From: Eucalyptus grandis
Taxonomy: Eukaryota > Streptophyta > Magnoliopsida > Myrtales > Myrtaceae
Length of the DNA stretch: 64,000 nucleotides
NCBI RefSeq assembly: GCF_016545825.1
Contig: NC_052614.1
Coordinates: 21,966,559-22,030,558 of the forward strand
Direction of reading: 5' to 3'
In this document: one piece after another, positions 44,559-57,345 of the stretch
Layout of the letters: the number at the start of each line of letters is the position of its first letter
How positions within the stretch are numbered: the stretch's first letter is position 1
The notes under the pieces: generated by a model
What the model saw: only the letters and a program-made list of their open reading frames with translations
Databases searched by the model: none
What the model was told of the DNA's origin: nothing
Position numbers and translations under genes: made by a program

Positions 44559-47500
44559 TTAACAAGCAAAACATGGTTCGCAAATATCAACGAGATCTCC
44601 GAATAGCTTGTCCTCTGGCTTCAAAGGCTTCATGGGTGGCATGTACGATGAAGTGGACACCTGGTATGAAGAGTTCCTGAGGCTACTGTCATCTCTAACC
44701 AACAGCCCATACATCCGCTGATCAAGGTACTGAGCACCTTGTTGGCCATAGCCGTAGGCTGCCACCTGGCTGCCATACATTTGCTGGGGATATAAATAAG
44801 CCATCTGATCTACTTGCATTGGCAGAGGAACCATCCCCACATAAGGACCTCCTTGGATGGGCTGAGGTGGTAAGTCCTACCATTTGGTTTATTGGAACAA
44901 CCTGGCTATTCAGCAATGGCATGTGGCCACCTGCAACTGGTTGCAAGTACATGTCCATCGCTTGCTCATTCCCCATTGGATAAGGTGCCTGGAGATGCAA
45001 TCCACTCAGTGCAGGTTGTGCATGCAGGACGACCACCTCTGAACCTTGCATTGGTTGGGGGTACTGACTGCCCATCACCCGACTGTTTTCCACTGACTGA
45101 GCTTCCCAAGGGGGTGGTGGTAGCGAATCACTAGTTTGAGCACCTGCGAAACACCACAAAACTGTAGGCTCAACAGATTGTAAGATTGTTTGTTAGGAGT
45201 TCAGCTATGTCCACAAAGAAGAGGTCAACGCTCGCCAAAAGGACTTAAGTCTCATAGCAACTCAGTAATCTGGAAAAGAATACCAAGCATGCCCCTAGTA
45301 CATGCCAAATAAGGTTGTACAGTACAAGCCAACCGACAAAATACGCATCACTAAGAAAGTAATGTCAAGTACTGATGAAGAAGCAGAAGTGCACCATAGA
45401 CAGGAGAGGGAGGCCGTTGCTGCTGCACAATATGGCCATTCCAAACAGGAACAGAGCTTTGAGAATAAGGTGATTGATCATGCTCGTTCGATCCCATGTT
45501 TGGCATGTTGCCATTAGCATAAACCCCAAGTTGTGGAGCTTGCAGATTCTGCTGCTGTTGGAATTGAGGAGTAGAAGAATTGCTTTGTGTAGTTGGATAG
45601 CCACTCTGGGTATTGATAGTATTGGGCTTGTTGTTACTGTCCAAAAACACATCGAAAAGAACAAGTCCATTCTGCCGTGACTGAGATGCAGTTGACTGTG
45701 GGTGTCCAACAGGCACTAGTGCTAGTGAAGTCTCTGCCTTAGGAGAGCTGTAGTCCTCTCCACTGAGAAGGTCCGTTTTTGGATCAAGTTTAGCTGGACC
45801 CTGTACCGGCACTTGATGATGATCTGCAGAAAATCCCACTTCTTATAGCTCAACTGGCCAGAAACTGGTGTTCAATAGTTAAAAATTTAAATCAAGATCA
45901 TCACCGATCCTCTAATAGTAAATTACTGGTACTTTAAGGTAAAATGCACATATGTACATGATTTTCAGTTTTACTTCCCTCTCCTGGGTGTTTGCTGAAC
46001 TTGGAACTTATTTTGCATCTTATTATTAGTCTATTAAGGATATAACATGCCAATGTTAATAGGTGATTATATAGTATCACATCCACAAGAACAAGTATAA
46101 TATTCATATTAACTTTCATAAGATAGCACAAAAATATAACAAAATTCAATTATTAAATATAATATTTTTACAAAGTCTGTAATTTAAATGGTCTTATTCT
46201 ACCACGTAAATCTTTTCCGTTAGAATAGAATTTGTGTGAAGTTGTGATAACTTCATTTTACATTCTATTATAGTAAATCCGAATTCTTATGTATACTCAT
46301 GCTTATCCTGTATCAAATAAATTTCTTGCTGTATAACACTAACAGAACCGATCTTTATGTAAATGTCATGTAATAAGTGGAGAGAGACAGCAGGTGTTTA
46401 ACCCAAAAAAATGGCCGCTCTCTTGTCAATCTAGACTAGCTTTTTAAGTATGATCCCTAGCGATCCTATGAGCAAATTGGGAGACATAGAAACACTTGGA
46501 ACTCAAGAACCGAATGCACCATGTTGGACAGCAATCTCCCAAAGTTTAATCAGCCTTTTAGACACAAAGTTTCAACAGCAAATATTTGAGATCTTAGATC
46601 AATTTAAGCCACAAGATAAATGTTTAGTGCAGCATGCTTCAATCATTTTGTACTTGCATGTATATAATGAGCACATGTACAAGATGCATTGGTACATTTC
46701 TTCCTCTCTCCTTTCTTCTTCTCTCAAGACCTAAATCACATCAATAGTACTACTAAGGATCTGCCTGGTAAAGCTGTGGGCCTGTGTCTGCATTGTAGCA
46801 CATGTGGTGGTTGTGCTGTGAAGCACTGTAGCTTCTATGTTTGGAATATATCCTTTACAGCTGCAACACCTCAAAAATGGGCAAGGCAGTTTTCTCGAAA
46901 CTGTTATAACTGCTGCAATTTTGAGGGCACTGCAGCAGTAAAGAATTTGACAAACAGCTCATAAAAGCTGCAGACACACCTTTTTCACAGCCAAATCTGC
47001 TGTGCAAAAGTTGCACCAGACAAGGTCTTGACAACCAGAGGATCAAAAGACAGATGATAAATTTCCACTACGTTTGTTTTGCGGAAAATACATGATTTGG
47101 AAAACATTTTCATCAATAGCTTTTGCTTAAAATAATTAGTCAACAGAAAATGTTCATTGTACAACAATTTGTGTCTAAACATTTTTGTGGAAGATGAAAA
47201 TATTTTTCGTTCATTCCTTTCTGTAAGCAATATAAATGGTCATTTTCAGCAAAAATTTTCCAAACCAGTCATTTTTTCATGAAACAAACGGAGCCTCAAT
47301 GTATAAATATCCACCAAGTTTTACCAAACAGCAGAAAATTAGCAAAAAATATCCATATCAAATTATCATAAGAGTAGCACTGCTCAGTTCACAGACTTCA
47401 GCTGAACTTCATAATTTGCCACAGAACAAGTATTTGGGGTTTATATATTGCAATCATGACTAATGAACCAATTACCTTTCATCAGGCTTTGTGCTGTTAT

Positions 47501-47667
47501 CTACAATATCAAGTAGAGGACCTTTGACATCTGTCATGGTGCCAGAAGGTCCCAGCGGGGTTTTCTCAGCCTGAACTGAACTTCCAGAAGCAATGACTTC
47601 ATGCTTGGCAAGTACACACTGCAAATCATCATTCTAAGCTAATCCTTGACGTAGAAGTGATTCATCC
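44559..47667 (-). pseudogene. TOM1-like (TOL) protein pseudogene, 3' part only
   Basis: Exons on the minus strand: 47667-47476, 45823-45395 and 45143-44559. The first encodes the end of the GAT domain, DESLLRQGLA, stop, NDDLQCVLAKHEVIASG. Family members have Leu at the TAG (47634-47636). The second carries TDLLSGEDYSSPKAETSLAL and a Gln/Asn-rich stretch. The third has SLPPPPWEAQ and ends PPMKPLKPEDKLFGDLVDI. TOL proteins bind ubiquitinated membrane cargo through VHS and GAT domains in early ESCRT sorting. Here the VHS domain and most of GAT are absent from the 1.9 kb upstream. The frame also breaks by one base near 44865-44872. Splice borders are intact. A MITE lies in the first intron. Stop, frameshift and missing 5' half together support a pseudogene. 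Confidence 0.8.
47068..47295. mobile_element. Small MITE with 'CGTTTGTTT' ends
   Basis: The left end CTACGTTTGTTTTGCGGAAA and the right end TTTCATGAAACAAACGGAGC form imperfect inverted repeats around about 190 bp of AT-rich sequence. This terminus style is common among small plant hAT-like MITEs. It sits in the intron between the first two exons of the TOL pseudogene. Target duplication not resolved. Confidence 0.5.
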
Positions 47668-49600
47668 CTGGATTACAAGATCAATTTGGAACTAATAAGC
47701 CATCCCTTCTTATGAGATTTAGCATGTGCATTTCTAATGACTACTAGGAAGAAGTTCCACACCTGAGTTATGGATTTACCCTGGAGAGAGAGAGAGAGAG
47801 AGGTGGGATATAAACTCACTTCAACCGAACCTGACATAAAGAAAATAAAGTTAACCACGAACCTCCTTCAAGTTTGGCAACCCCATGGGAATTTTTTTTT
47901 TTTTTTTTTTAAATTTCATTCAAATTCAGGAAGATCAACTGTTGATAGTCTCTGCAATTGTGCTTTATTTATAATTCTCATCTTCTTAGCTGCACCAAAA
48001 TTCATTCTTTCACTGGCTGTGAACAATTCCTGTCAGATGAGTGAGAGCTTCTTTTATTTAATCTTTTATTTCCTCCCATGAGTAATCAGACAAGATATCT
48101 CACAGTTAGCCTTTCAAGGAGCCTAATTCCCATCAAAGATGATTCCAAGAGCTCAGTGGCAACATGAGCAAGAGAGCTGCCTAGAGAGAAATAAAAGGAA
48201 ATGAGAGGTTTGCCTCACCACACATGGTTGAGCAGAGTGAAGAGTTGTATTAAGGACAGCAGCAGAAGAACATGACCGACACAACAGTGGATTCATGCAG
48301 AGCAGGCAGTCCTGCCCAGGGGCGCCACATTCTCATCTGAAGGATTACCTCAGGAAAACATGATCTCTCTTCTAATACACTAGGACCATTACAAGCAGGA
48401 CCAGGACATTAGGAAAAAATAACCATCAACTGTTACATTGAACAAGTACAAGCATTTGTTCTTTATTACCATTCTCTAGCACTTCATTGTTGAAATCATC
48501 TCTTTGATGCCATATAATATATTGGCCCACCAGAAGGCAATCAACAAACCCTGAGAATGCTTGACTGCATGAATGATTAAGATGAATAGCTCTCAAGGTT
48601 CTTAACAGATAGAGTTTGAGTTGAAATCGAAGCATCATATCATACCTAATTCATCTAATCCCCAGAATCTCATGCGTAGTTGACAGAACGACAGAATGTG
48701 TTTATGTGAATACTCAATCGAGGCAAAGACATCCAACTATTATCACTTGTTGCAGCACTAGTGTCCTATATATCCGATCCAACAAACTGACCATTGGAAA
48801 TAAAGATTTGAGATGAAGTATCGTTTGAGATAGGATTAGGAAACAAAATGTGGAAAAGGAGCATGAAAGATTCCCACTGAAATCTCACGCTCTCTCTCAA
48901 TACTTGTCAAATGATTACAAAGGTCTCACCCTTGTTATTTCCAGAAAAGTTCAATCAAAGACACTCTTCACCTCGTTCTAAAAGCAGCCTATCAAGAATC
49001 CCCACAAGATGTCAAGGGCACTCCTCTTCGGCACTGATACAACTAGTCTATGTCAATATCAAGGAGGATGGAGTATGATTGTTCTCATATGAACTACACT
49101 ATAAAGTTTTGCTCTTTTCCTGTAACCAGGCAGTATAGAGGGAATTTCATTTTTCTCTCTTTGGCTGAGGGGAGGAAATATTACTCCATAGAGTGCAATG
49201 GCTTCTTGTTCTTGTTGTTATGGTATTCACAAGGTGGGAAGGTGGAGGAAACCCCGAATCAAGGTTTTTATACCAAGAAAGGTGACTCTACCAACTTTTG
49301 GCTCTTGGCCCTGACTCTGCATAGTTTAAATGTAAGTGAGACAACATTCGACTAGATATTATTAAGGAAGTGACACTGCCACATTTTATCATGAAACAGT
49401 GAACATGCAAGCATACGAGTATGCACTCCTTGCAAGAGGTGCAAGCAACAAATATTAAACACCAGGTCACTTAGATAATAGGCGTTACAAAGAATTTAGG
49501 TAAGGAAATTTCTGGTTGAGGTTTATGTACTAATGAAAGAATAATGAGTTTTTAGATACAGATGTTATATTTTAAAAAAAAAAAAAAAACTCATTGATAC
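47668..49600. other. Spacer where TOL 5' exons and the PEX4 last exon are missing
   Basis: I read both strands looking for the VHS/GAT exons of TOL and for the last exon of PEX4 (a GNLLRSGD-like start) and found neither. A (GA)n tract is at about 47784-47802 and poly-T and poly-A tracts at 47894-47910 and 49572-49589. Frames such as 49050-49355 have no similarity I recognise. Confidence 0.5.
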
Positions 49601-50816
49601 CTGAATCGCAATTTAGTGGGCTGTCAGGCTCAGGGTGGGCCATGAGAGCTATTATAGCCCTGCAAACAGACTGAAGTGTCCAGGCAGGACTCCATGCATT
49701 CTTCAGAATATCAAGGCATATCTCCCCTGTCTGTATAAAGTAAATTAAAATGTCAATCTATTAGTCAAACAAACATTTACAGCATCTCATATTTATGCAT
49801 CAGGTATCTCTGTTGATTTTCCCAAGCTAGTAGTTATCAGAAAATCTATTCATGCAGAGATTCTCTGGAAACAGAATTTGGAAAAAAAGGATCAAGACTG
49901 TTTCCTGACAAAGTGTCAAAGAAGTCTCCAATTCTCAGCTTCTGCACCTCTATCTATTTTTTCAAGTGCCAAATAAAACAAAACCCTAAAACTAGCAACT
50001 CTTTCAAGTTTCTGATTCTGAACATAATAAGTATTGATGAGAAGAAACATTGATCACCAAACAACACAGTAAATCAGTTCACCCTTTGACCTATTAGCAT
50101 GCACTGCAACTAGTTCCAACTAAGTTATCATCAATAAGCATTCCTATACAAAAAATTATACCTTGAAGTGCACATTGGGGTGAAATATCTTAGTCAGGAA
50201 ACGAACTTGAGGTGGCTGCAGTGGATACTGCTCAGGTATAGCAAATGCGAGCTGGAAAACACCACCCTCAAAAGGAGTTTCCGATGGTCCCTAATGAAAG
50301 AGAGAATCACCATATCTTTTACATGAGCAACAGCACCATTTTCTTGACAATTACCTCCATCAGCTATTCAATCTCACCTTGATAAGAGCAGTCCACTTAA
50401 ATATGTTTGAGTCATTGCAAACCAACTGAATGTCGGATCAGCGCCCTTCTCTCGCTGCACCTCTTTGTATTCCTTGAACAGCCTCACCCTCGATGTCTAC
50501 AAATACAAGCACATGTCGACATTAGGATCCACAACCAACCTGGGGTCATAAAGAAAAAAGCAGAAAGCAATTCCTCCACGTATATAATTGCAGGAGATCA
50601 AATCTGCTGCTTCATGGGATAACCGACATTGCAAAATGACTTACTCGGTACATAAATATGATAACCTAGTGTAAATTTTGCCATAAGAAATTTTTTTTTT
50701 TTAAGAATGATCTCATTCTGGGTGCATAATTTTGAAAACAATAGACTTCACTCCCCATCGCGTGTAAACAGCGGAACGAAGAGCCGGTAGCTGTAAGTAA
50801 TCAGTAATACCTGCAT
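49601..50816 (-). pseudogene. PEX4: PEX4-like peroxisomal ubiquitin-conjugating enzyme, truncated
   Basis: Minus-strand exons: 50816-50811 (ATGCAG only), 50496-50378, 50290-50162 and 49730-49601. They encode RLFKEYKEVQREKGADP, then [38 protein letters not shown] and TGEICLDILKNAWSPAWTLQ, where the Cys in GEICLD is the E2 active site. PEX4 loads ubiquitin on the import receptor PEX5 at the peroxisome membrane. All four introns' borders fit, and the protein is very close to the plant PEX4 family. Two defects: one base is missing near 50434-50436 (ADP should continue into IQLVCNDSNIFKWTALIK, which lies in the next frame), and the final exon is absent downstream. The base loss alone could be an assembly error; the lost exon could not. 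Confidence 0.85.
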
Positions 50817-50950
50817 TTCGATATATCCTCCCAAATTAAGGCTGCTAGAGGAAATCTGACTTCCACCAAATTCAACTGAAAAATTGAACAACAGTGAACC
50901 AATATATCAAAAAGCTCAAAGAAAAAAGAAAATCATGGCTTATGCTGTCT

Positions 50951-51278
50951 AACATTTGGGTATATATCTTGCGCATTCTCGCCACTCCCAAATCACTTCT
51001 CTCTCATATCCGGGCAAATTACTCAAGAATCAAGCACGAAACTGTACCGCGAGCACAGACCCGCCTACCACCGTAACGAAAGCACTCAAAGCCAATCTTT
51101 CAAGCATACCCAGCGAACATTTGGGTATATAATTCGCGCATTCTCACCACTCCCAAATCACTCCCCTCTCGTATCCGGGCAAATTTCTCAAGAATCAAGC
51201 ACGAAAATGTACCGCGAGCACAGACTCACCTACCACCGCAACGAAAGCAATCAAAGCCAATCTTTTAAGCATACCCAG
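50951..51278. repeat. 165-bp tandem duplication upstream of PEX4
   Basis: 'aacatttgggtatatatctt' at 50951 and 'aacatttgggtatataattc' at 51116 start two adjacent copies that run through 'caagaatcaagcacgaaa' and 'accgcgagcacagac' to 'aagcatacccag'. The copies differ by about ten bases. The repeat lies just upstream of the PEX4 start codon on the minus strand, in probable 5' leader or promoter DNA. Confidence 0.85.
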
Positions 51279-51810
51279 ATGAAAAATTTGTTGCTTTTGA
51301 TCAAATATCGATCGAACGATTTCTGGGTATCGAAGAACCGAACCAAGAACGAACAATTCGCAGTCAACAAAGAAATCGGAAAGCTCGTGATCGAAGAGAA
51401 TATACCTCGTCTTTGACAAATTACGATTGAAGTCGAAGGGGCTTCTAGCTCGGGACGAGGTCGATGGTGGCAAAGCGATTCCGCAAGACAATACACGCGA
51501 ACTCGAATGACGACTGAGAATCAGAAATGTACTCCCATCTGAAGCTTTTGGTCTCGTGTCCTTCTTGAGTTTTTTAATCATATGGCTTTTTCCCACCAAA
51601 AAAAATAAAATAAAATTCACATGGCTTTTTCTTTTTACACTTAACGTCAGGTTTCATAAATAGTTTTTTTTTTTTAGTCGGTAAATAGTTTTCTTGTTTT
51701 CAAAAGAAAGGGAAATAGTTTTGGATTAATACCACAAAAATTGATACACTTATTATAAATTTATTTATAATTAAATTTTTGATTGCCAAAGACCTTCAAC
51801 TATTACATTT
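51279..51810. other. PEX4 upstream flank
   Basis: A possible promoter and leader region of the truncated PEX4 gene. The 141-codon minus frame at 51195-51620 overlaps the tandem duplication and shows no similarity I recognise. The AT-rich part from 51720 is interrupted by the long LTR. Confidence 0.35.
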
Positions 51811-54800
51811 TGTTGACACCTAAATTTTTAGTAATTAGTTACATGAAAAAAAAAAAAAATAATAATAATAATAAATAAATAAATAAATAAAAAATAAGAA
51901 AATTGCATTTCATGTAGTCGCATTTGCGTCAGTCTTAAAAAAGCAACAAGACGCAGCGGCTCGTGGTCGATAATATTCACAAAATGATTGTCTCTCTCAT
52001 TAATGCATGCATTAATTCGGCGGATGTGGTAGGGGCCCTCGATCAATAAGAAGCGCGGAAGATGGTCTCTCTCTTCTTGGTATGAAAACACACAATGAAA
52101 GTCAGAAAAATAGAAGAAAGAAGAGTGCTTCACGTCCATTGTCTCTCCCTTATTAATGCTTGCACATGCACGTATTAATGCCTGCACATGCACGCATTAA
52201 TGGGGGGCGTGAAAATTCTCCAGCAAGAAGATGGATCAACATTTCTTTAATATTATCCCTGCTGAAAAGCAGATGGGTAGCCACCATATTTGAAAAAAGC
52301 AACCGGACGTGAACAGCAAGGAAAAATTACGGCCACCTCCTATTCACACTAAAGTCAGTTGGACTTCAAGAACCCTATAAATACGCAAAGGGGGAAGCCA
52401 CGCAAAAGAGGAGAGGAAGCATTCAGGAGAGAGGTTCGTGAGAGCTATTAAAAAAGAGAGTCCGTAGAGAGACAGACGAGTGGAGAGAAAGGAGGAGATT
52501 AAAAAACAAGGGTCTCTCGTCAGAAAGCAAAAAACAAAAAAATTCATTCGTGAGGTCTGGCAAAACAAAAAGTCGAAGGGAGTAGAGCTGAAAAAATATT
52601 CATTTTGAAGGAGCTTCTCCTTCGGAAAAAAAATGAAGGCAGGGGGAGGATATTAAAAAAGAGAGATGAATAGAGAGTTGTCAGATAAAAACCCAAAAAG
52701 CAGACAAGAGGAGAGAGAGAAAGAAATTAAAAAATAGAAGAAGAAGACTGTTCTTCTTCTCCAGCACGCTTGAGCGACCGGCAGCCTGCCCGCGCTCCTC
52801 CCTCCGCCCAAGATCCAGCCGCTCCTCACCCGCCGCCACTGCAACTCGCGAGATCCGAACGCCACCACCGCCCAACGCCGCGAGCACCCGTCACCGCGCC
52901 CCAGACCCTTCGTCGCAGCACCACCGTCCCTGTTGCTGCAGTGCCTCTGCACGTCATCGCGACACCAACAGCCCGTGAAGTCGCCGCTGCTTGCGCCTGC
53001 ACTTCCGCCCCGGCGTCCCAAGCTGCTCCGCCCTCTGCCGCTGCACCAGTCGCTGCAGTTGCCTCTGCCCGCCGCCGGTCCCCTCGCCTGTGCTCCGACG
53101 CCAACAGCCGCCAGCTCGCGCCGCCCACTGCAACCAGCATCCACCAGCACCCAGCACACCTACAAGCTGTAACACCCGCCCCTACTCTGACCACGATCTG
53201 CCAGACCCAGCGCCCGAAGGCTCTGCCGCGCCTCCGTCTGCTACCCCCGCGTTGGCTGCGGCTGCTCCAGATCTGCCCGTTGCAACAACCCGCGACGCCA
53301 GCCCACGTCGGTCGCTGCGCCTCCTCGGCCTGCAGCAACTCGCGACGACGATGCCGCAGTAGCTCTCAACCGCAAGCCGGCCGTCGCCACTCTTTGCCCT
53401 CTGCCCGAGCATCGACACCACTGCAGCCCGCACCTGAGGTCCTCCAACCGCGACGCCCCTCGCCGGTACCCCGCGCCGGAGCTCCGACGACTCCGCCCTG
53501 CCTCCAGCCCTAGCCGGCCCGCGACGCCAGCCCGCGCCGATCCCCGAAGCTCCTGTTGCCGTTCCGCCGTCGCGCCACTCCGACGGTGACCCCCACCAAA
53601 AGCCGCACGAGCCCAAGCCTTGCGTGGGAAAGGAAAAGAAAAGAAAAAACAAAAGGGGAACAGTAGGTAGTTTTTTATTATTATTATTTTTTTTACGTAG
53701 TTTATAGTTTGTTTCTATATAGTTTTTTTAGTGTGGTTATTCACTAACGCATGATTGAAATTCCAATGTGAAACGACCCCTCAAATTAAGGATTAGGAGT
53801 TCGATTTTCGTCGAAATCGACTCACGATCTCTTACAAAATCGACAATCCAATCTTACGCCCGAGATTCGATTCGCGATTTAATTTAAAATGACCGGTCGA
53901 TCTCATGCGCGAGATACGGTTCGTCAATTTTGGGTATTAATCTTATCGTGATTGGATTGGATATCGGGTTATTTGAATTAACTTTTGTTTTGCATGAAAA
54001 AATTCAAAAAAAAAATGTAAGTTAGATTAGGGCTAGGGTTATCATATTTAGTTATTTCGTTTTCTTTTAAAATAAAAAATTAAAATCCAAAAAAAAAAAA
54101 AATGCATTCATGATATTAGTTTTTTAAGAATTGCACGTGTCAATTTAGGATAGGATTTTTTTATTTTAAATTTTTATAACAAAAAATCCCAAAAAATTAA
54201 TTAATTTAGGATGCTAGTTTTAGGTTGCATGTTTAATTGTGTGCAAATTTTTAAAATTTCGAATTTATATATATAAAAAAACAAACAAAAATCATCATGC
54301 ATATTAGAATAGAATTGCATGTCTCATTTTAAGTTTCAATTTTTTAAGATAAATTGCATTTTTAGGAATAGAAATATCATGTGCACGTCATGTAGAATTA
54401 GGCTCATTTAATTAAAAATTGCCCGTCATTATAATTAGGTCATTTTGATTTGCATATTTAATTATTGCATGTTCATTAAGAAAACACAAAAAAAAAAAAA
54501 ATTTACTATGTCATGTAGTTTAGAACACATTGTCATGCCATTCCATGTTAGATTAGTAGCATGCATTGCATATTGCATGATTCTCATTAAATAAGTAAAA
54601 ACCAAAAAAAAAAAAAAAAAAGAAATTGCTCGGGTAATTAGAAATCATATTTATGTCTCGTTGATGTGAATTCGATCTAACATTGTAGATGCTTTCGTTA
54701 CTATGAGGTAAGTCCCGCAATTTATTCATCGCTTTCTTGGGTGTTAAATTGGTGGTTTGCGCATCCATGATCACCTCACATGTTAGGAGGATAAATTAAA

Positions 54801-55135
54801 ATCAATTCAAGCTGCCGCAAAATATTTTTCAAATAAAAAAAAAAGAAAAGGTACCGAAAGGGCGTTAGAGAAATCTAGTGTAATCAAGTCCCCGAACTCA
54901 TTTAATCTCTCGGTTCGTAGGAGTGAAGTAATTCTCCCATTACTTTACTTGGGTTTCTAATCGACCCACCCAAAATAGATTAGTGGCGACTCCATGATAA
55001 AAATCATTTGCATATTAAGAACTTGAACCTAAGTCGCGGGTGGTATGGGCTTGGGAGAGCCCGAGTTAAGTCTAGGCTTAACAATCCATTAGCCGAACCC
55101 TTAGGTGGTCCAACCCGCTTCGGGAGGTCGCGACA
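51811..55135 (+). mobile_element. Long LTR, copy 3 (probably solo)
   Basis: The ends are TGTTGACACC and GGTCGCGACA, inverted relative to copies 1 and 2. Flanks are CATTT (51806-51810) and CATTG (55136-55140), a 5-bp duplication with one mismatch. The TATA box at 52376 is followed by a purine-rich leader and then a GC-rich block (52770-53650) with long open frames in both strands. The frame at 52770-53513 opens with TTG, not ATG, is Pro/Ala/Ser/Arg-rich and matches nothing I know, so I do not call it a gene. The right part repeats the family landmarks ('gaaggggcgttagagaaatc'-like and 'ttcgtaggagtgaagtaat'). Confidence 0.8.
52376..52383 (+). promoter_or_regulatory. LTR TATA box, copy 3
   Basis: TATAAATA in 'CCCTATAAATACGC', about 565 bp from the LTR 5' end, followed by a purine-rich leader. 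This is the clearest promoter element in the family. Confidence 0.65.
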
Positions 55136-55140
55136 CATTG

Positions 55141-57050
55141 TAACAAATTCATCTTACGTGAGTTTTCGTTAAATTTTATCGTCCAATTAAAAAGTTGAAT
55201 GACATATAAAAATTGATGGGTATATTAGTTTGGAGTCTTATCCTTCATTTTTCATACAAGCGTCCAATTTTGGTTTTTTGTGATATTAATTCAATTTAAT
55301 GAATATTAATGGGTGATAAATTTATTGTCATTGCACGATTTAGGATTTTTAATAATTAAAAAAGTTATTTGGAATAAATTTGTCATAGATATATCAATTT
55401 GGAGTTTTTCATAGTATTCATCTTTTTTTTTTTTTTGGTGTATCGGTAAACAATTCTTATTAGTATGGATAAAATAGATTACTCCAAAGACAAAAACAAA
55501 ACCAACATAATCCTCTATTCTTGAGATGACTACTAATGTAAAACTCAAGAAGGGGCTGAATTTTAAAAGAATTATATCATCTCATAAAAGGGAGAAAATT
55601 AGCTTTTGCAAAAGAAACATAGTTATATAGACACAACCATCTCTTACAACACTGTAATCCCCCACTTGCAAAATTACAAGAAATACAGCCTTCACAGAAC
55701 AATTAAAAAAAGAAGAAGATTTTTTGCATAAGTGAAAGCCATACTTCAGTAATTTCCCACATTTTTCTTGGAAAGCTTCAGTAATTTCAACTGAAACAAA
55801 TATCTATACTTCAGTAATTTCCCATTCATTAAGATGATTATCCTAAAAGGATTATTTAATCGCTTTTTAATAAACACGAATAGTTTATAAAGAGACCGAG
55901 GTGTAAGAATATATAAAAATGACATATCAAACGTGTGTTCTTACATTAAATTTTCATACCGGACCTGTTTTTGTAAGAATAGGAATGAAAGCTGTTGTTT
56001 CCGCTCATTTAATTTCAGCTATGGTCATGAACCAGGGCCATGGACGTCGCAACCTTTGTTGATTCACTCCGACGGAGATCTGCGATCGCATGAGGCTGGC
56101 GAACTTCATAGTCATGGCCGTGGGAGGTCTGCTCCGTCGATTCACGAAGCCATTTTTTGGCATTGCCTGGGGCCTGAAGAAGCAATCCGCAATCCAGATT
56201 GAACCGCACCCGCAATTGGAATGAACGGAGGCCGATATATCGTGGAGCACCACCGCTGCCAAAAGCATTGGTCCAGCATCGGCCCACCATAAGCGTCCTA
56301 GTCCTGCGTGGGCAGGCATGTTACTTCAATTTTCATTTTGGCACGATCTATGCTGAGGCGAGGATGGGAGTATGTTTGGGCTGGAATGCCTCCATTCCTT
56401 AGGTCCTATGAATTTTTGAGGGTTATGGGAATCTCACCAATACCAGCCCAGGCATTCCTTAAAACATTAGCTATGCAGCTTGACTCGAGCATTCCTCCTC
56501 CGACAAAATCCTTCCATTCAAAACCATCTCAGCATCCTTATCATCAACTTGCTCCAAGTCCAATTTGATCCCCCCAGAAGATCGTCTGGCAGAGATGCTT
56601 GGGATGTTAAATGGAACCTCTGCAGCCATTCTGTAAGGAGAAAAAAAGAAATGGGTCAGCAGAGAATCGACTCAGAAATATCGTCGAATGGTTGTTAGGG
56701 GCAATGTGTAGTGATAGGAATACTAATGGGATGAAACAATGGCGAGGGGACTAGTCAACTAAAATAGAAAGCACATGGAAATGACTCATGATAATATAGA
56801 GAGCCCGTTTGAGGAGTAAGGATAATGGAGAAGCTCTCACGGAGGAGAGAAATACTTATCTATGAAAGCCTTCCTGAAAAGAAATTGGATCTCATTTTTT
56901 GGAGCATAAACGCTAGAAAGCTCACGTATGAAGATAATTAAAAAAGGGTTCTCATAATTTCTAGCTTACAGAAGCTCAGTTAGTAAATATCTCTCGATTT
57001 TAATCGCGTAAATGTACTTATGTGGTTTATAATGAAATTCTTCTGGTTTT
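55141..57050. other. Unassigned region, possible gene remnant at 55960-56700
   Basis: A GC-richer patch (55960-56700) carries frames in both strands, such as LANFIVMAVGGLLRRFTKPF on the plus strand and WTNAFGSGGAPRYIGL on the minus strand. None extends far, and I recognise none. It may be a decayed coding region or a transposon fragment. The remainder is AT-rich. Confidence 0.3.
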
Positions 57051-57166
57051 TGCACGTTCTCATTGAAGGATTAGAAATTTAGAGTTGAGGTGATAAAAAA
57101 ATGATTGATCAGTATAGAATGGGGAATTGAAAATGATTGATGTAAATCCTTCGAGCCAAATATTTC
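57051..57166. repeat. 116-bp tandem repeat, first unit
   Basis: The unit runs from 'cacgttctcattgaaggatt' to 'gagccaaatatttcag'. A second unit starts at 57167 with 'cacgttctctttgaaggatt' but is interrupted after 'gggaattta' by a LINE. Its remainder is found at 63261-63352 ('gagttgagatgataaaaata' to 'caagccaaatatttcag'). Confidence 0.8.
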
Positions 57167-57345
57167 AGCACGTTCTCTTTGAAGGATTGGGAATTTATAA
57201 TTTTTTTTGGGTCGAAAATAGATATTGCATTCATTCATAAAAATAAGCAAGCCTTACAAGGCAACGATGGGTAAAACTCTAAACATAGAATTTCCGAAAG
57301 GGAGAGAGGAGGAAAAGTCACCCAATTTATAGGGAGATTTTTGGT

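Noticed and set aside
52770..53513. A 247-codon frame as a real LTR-encoded protein
   Set aside because: It opens with TTG, has no family I recognise, and competes with equally long frames on the other strand in a GC-rich block.
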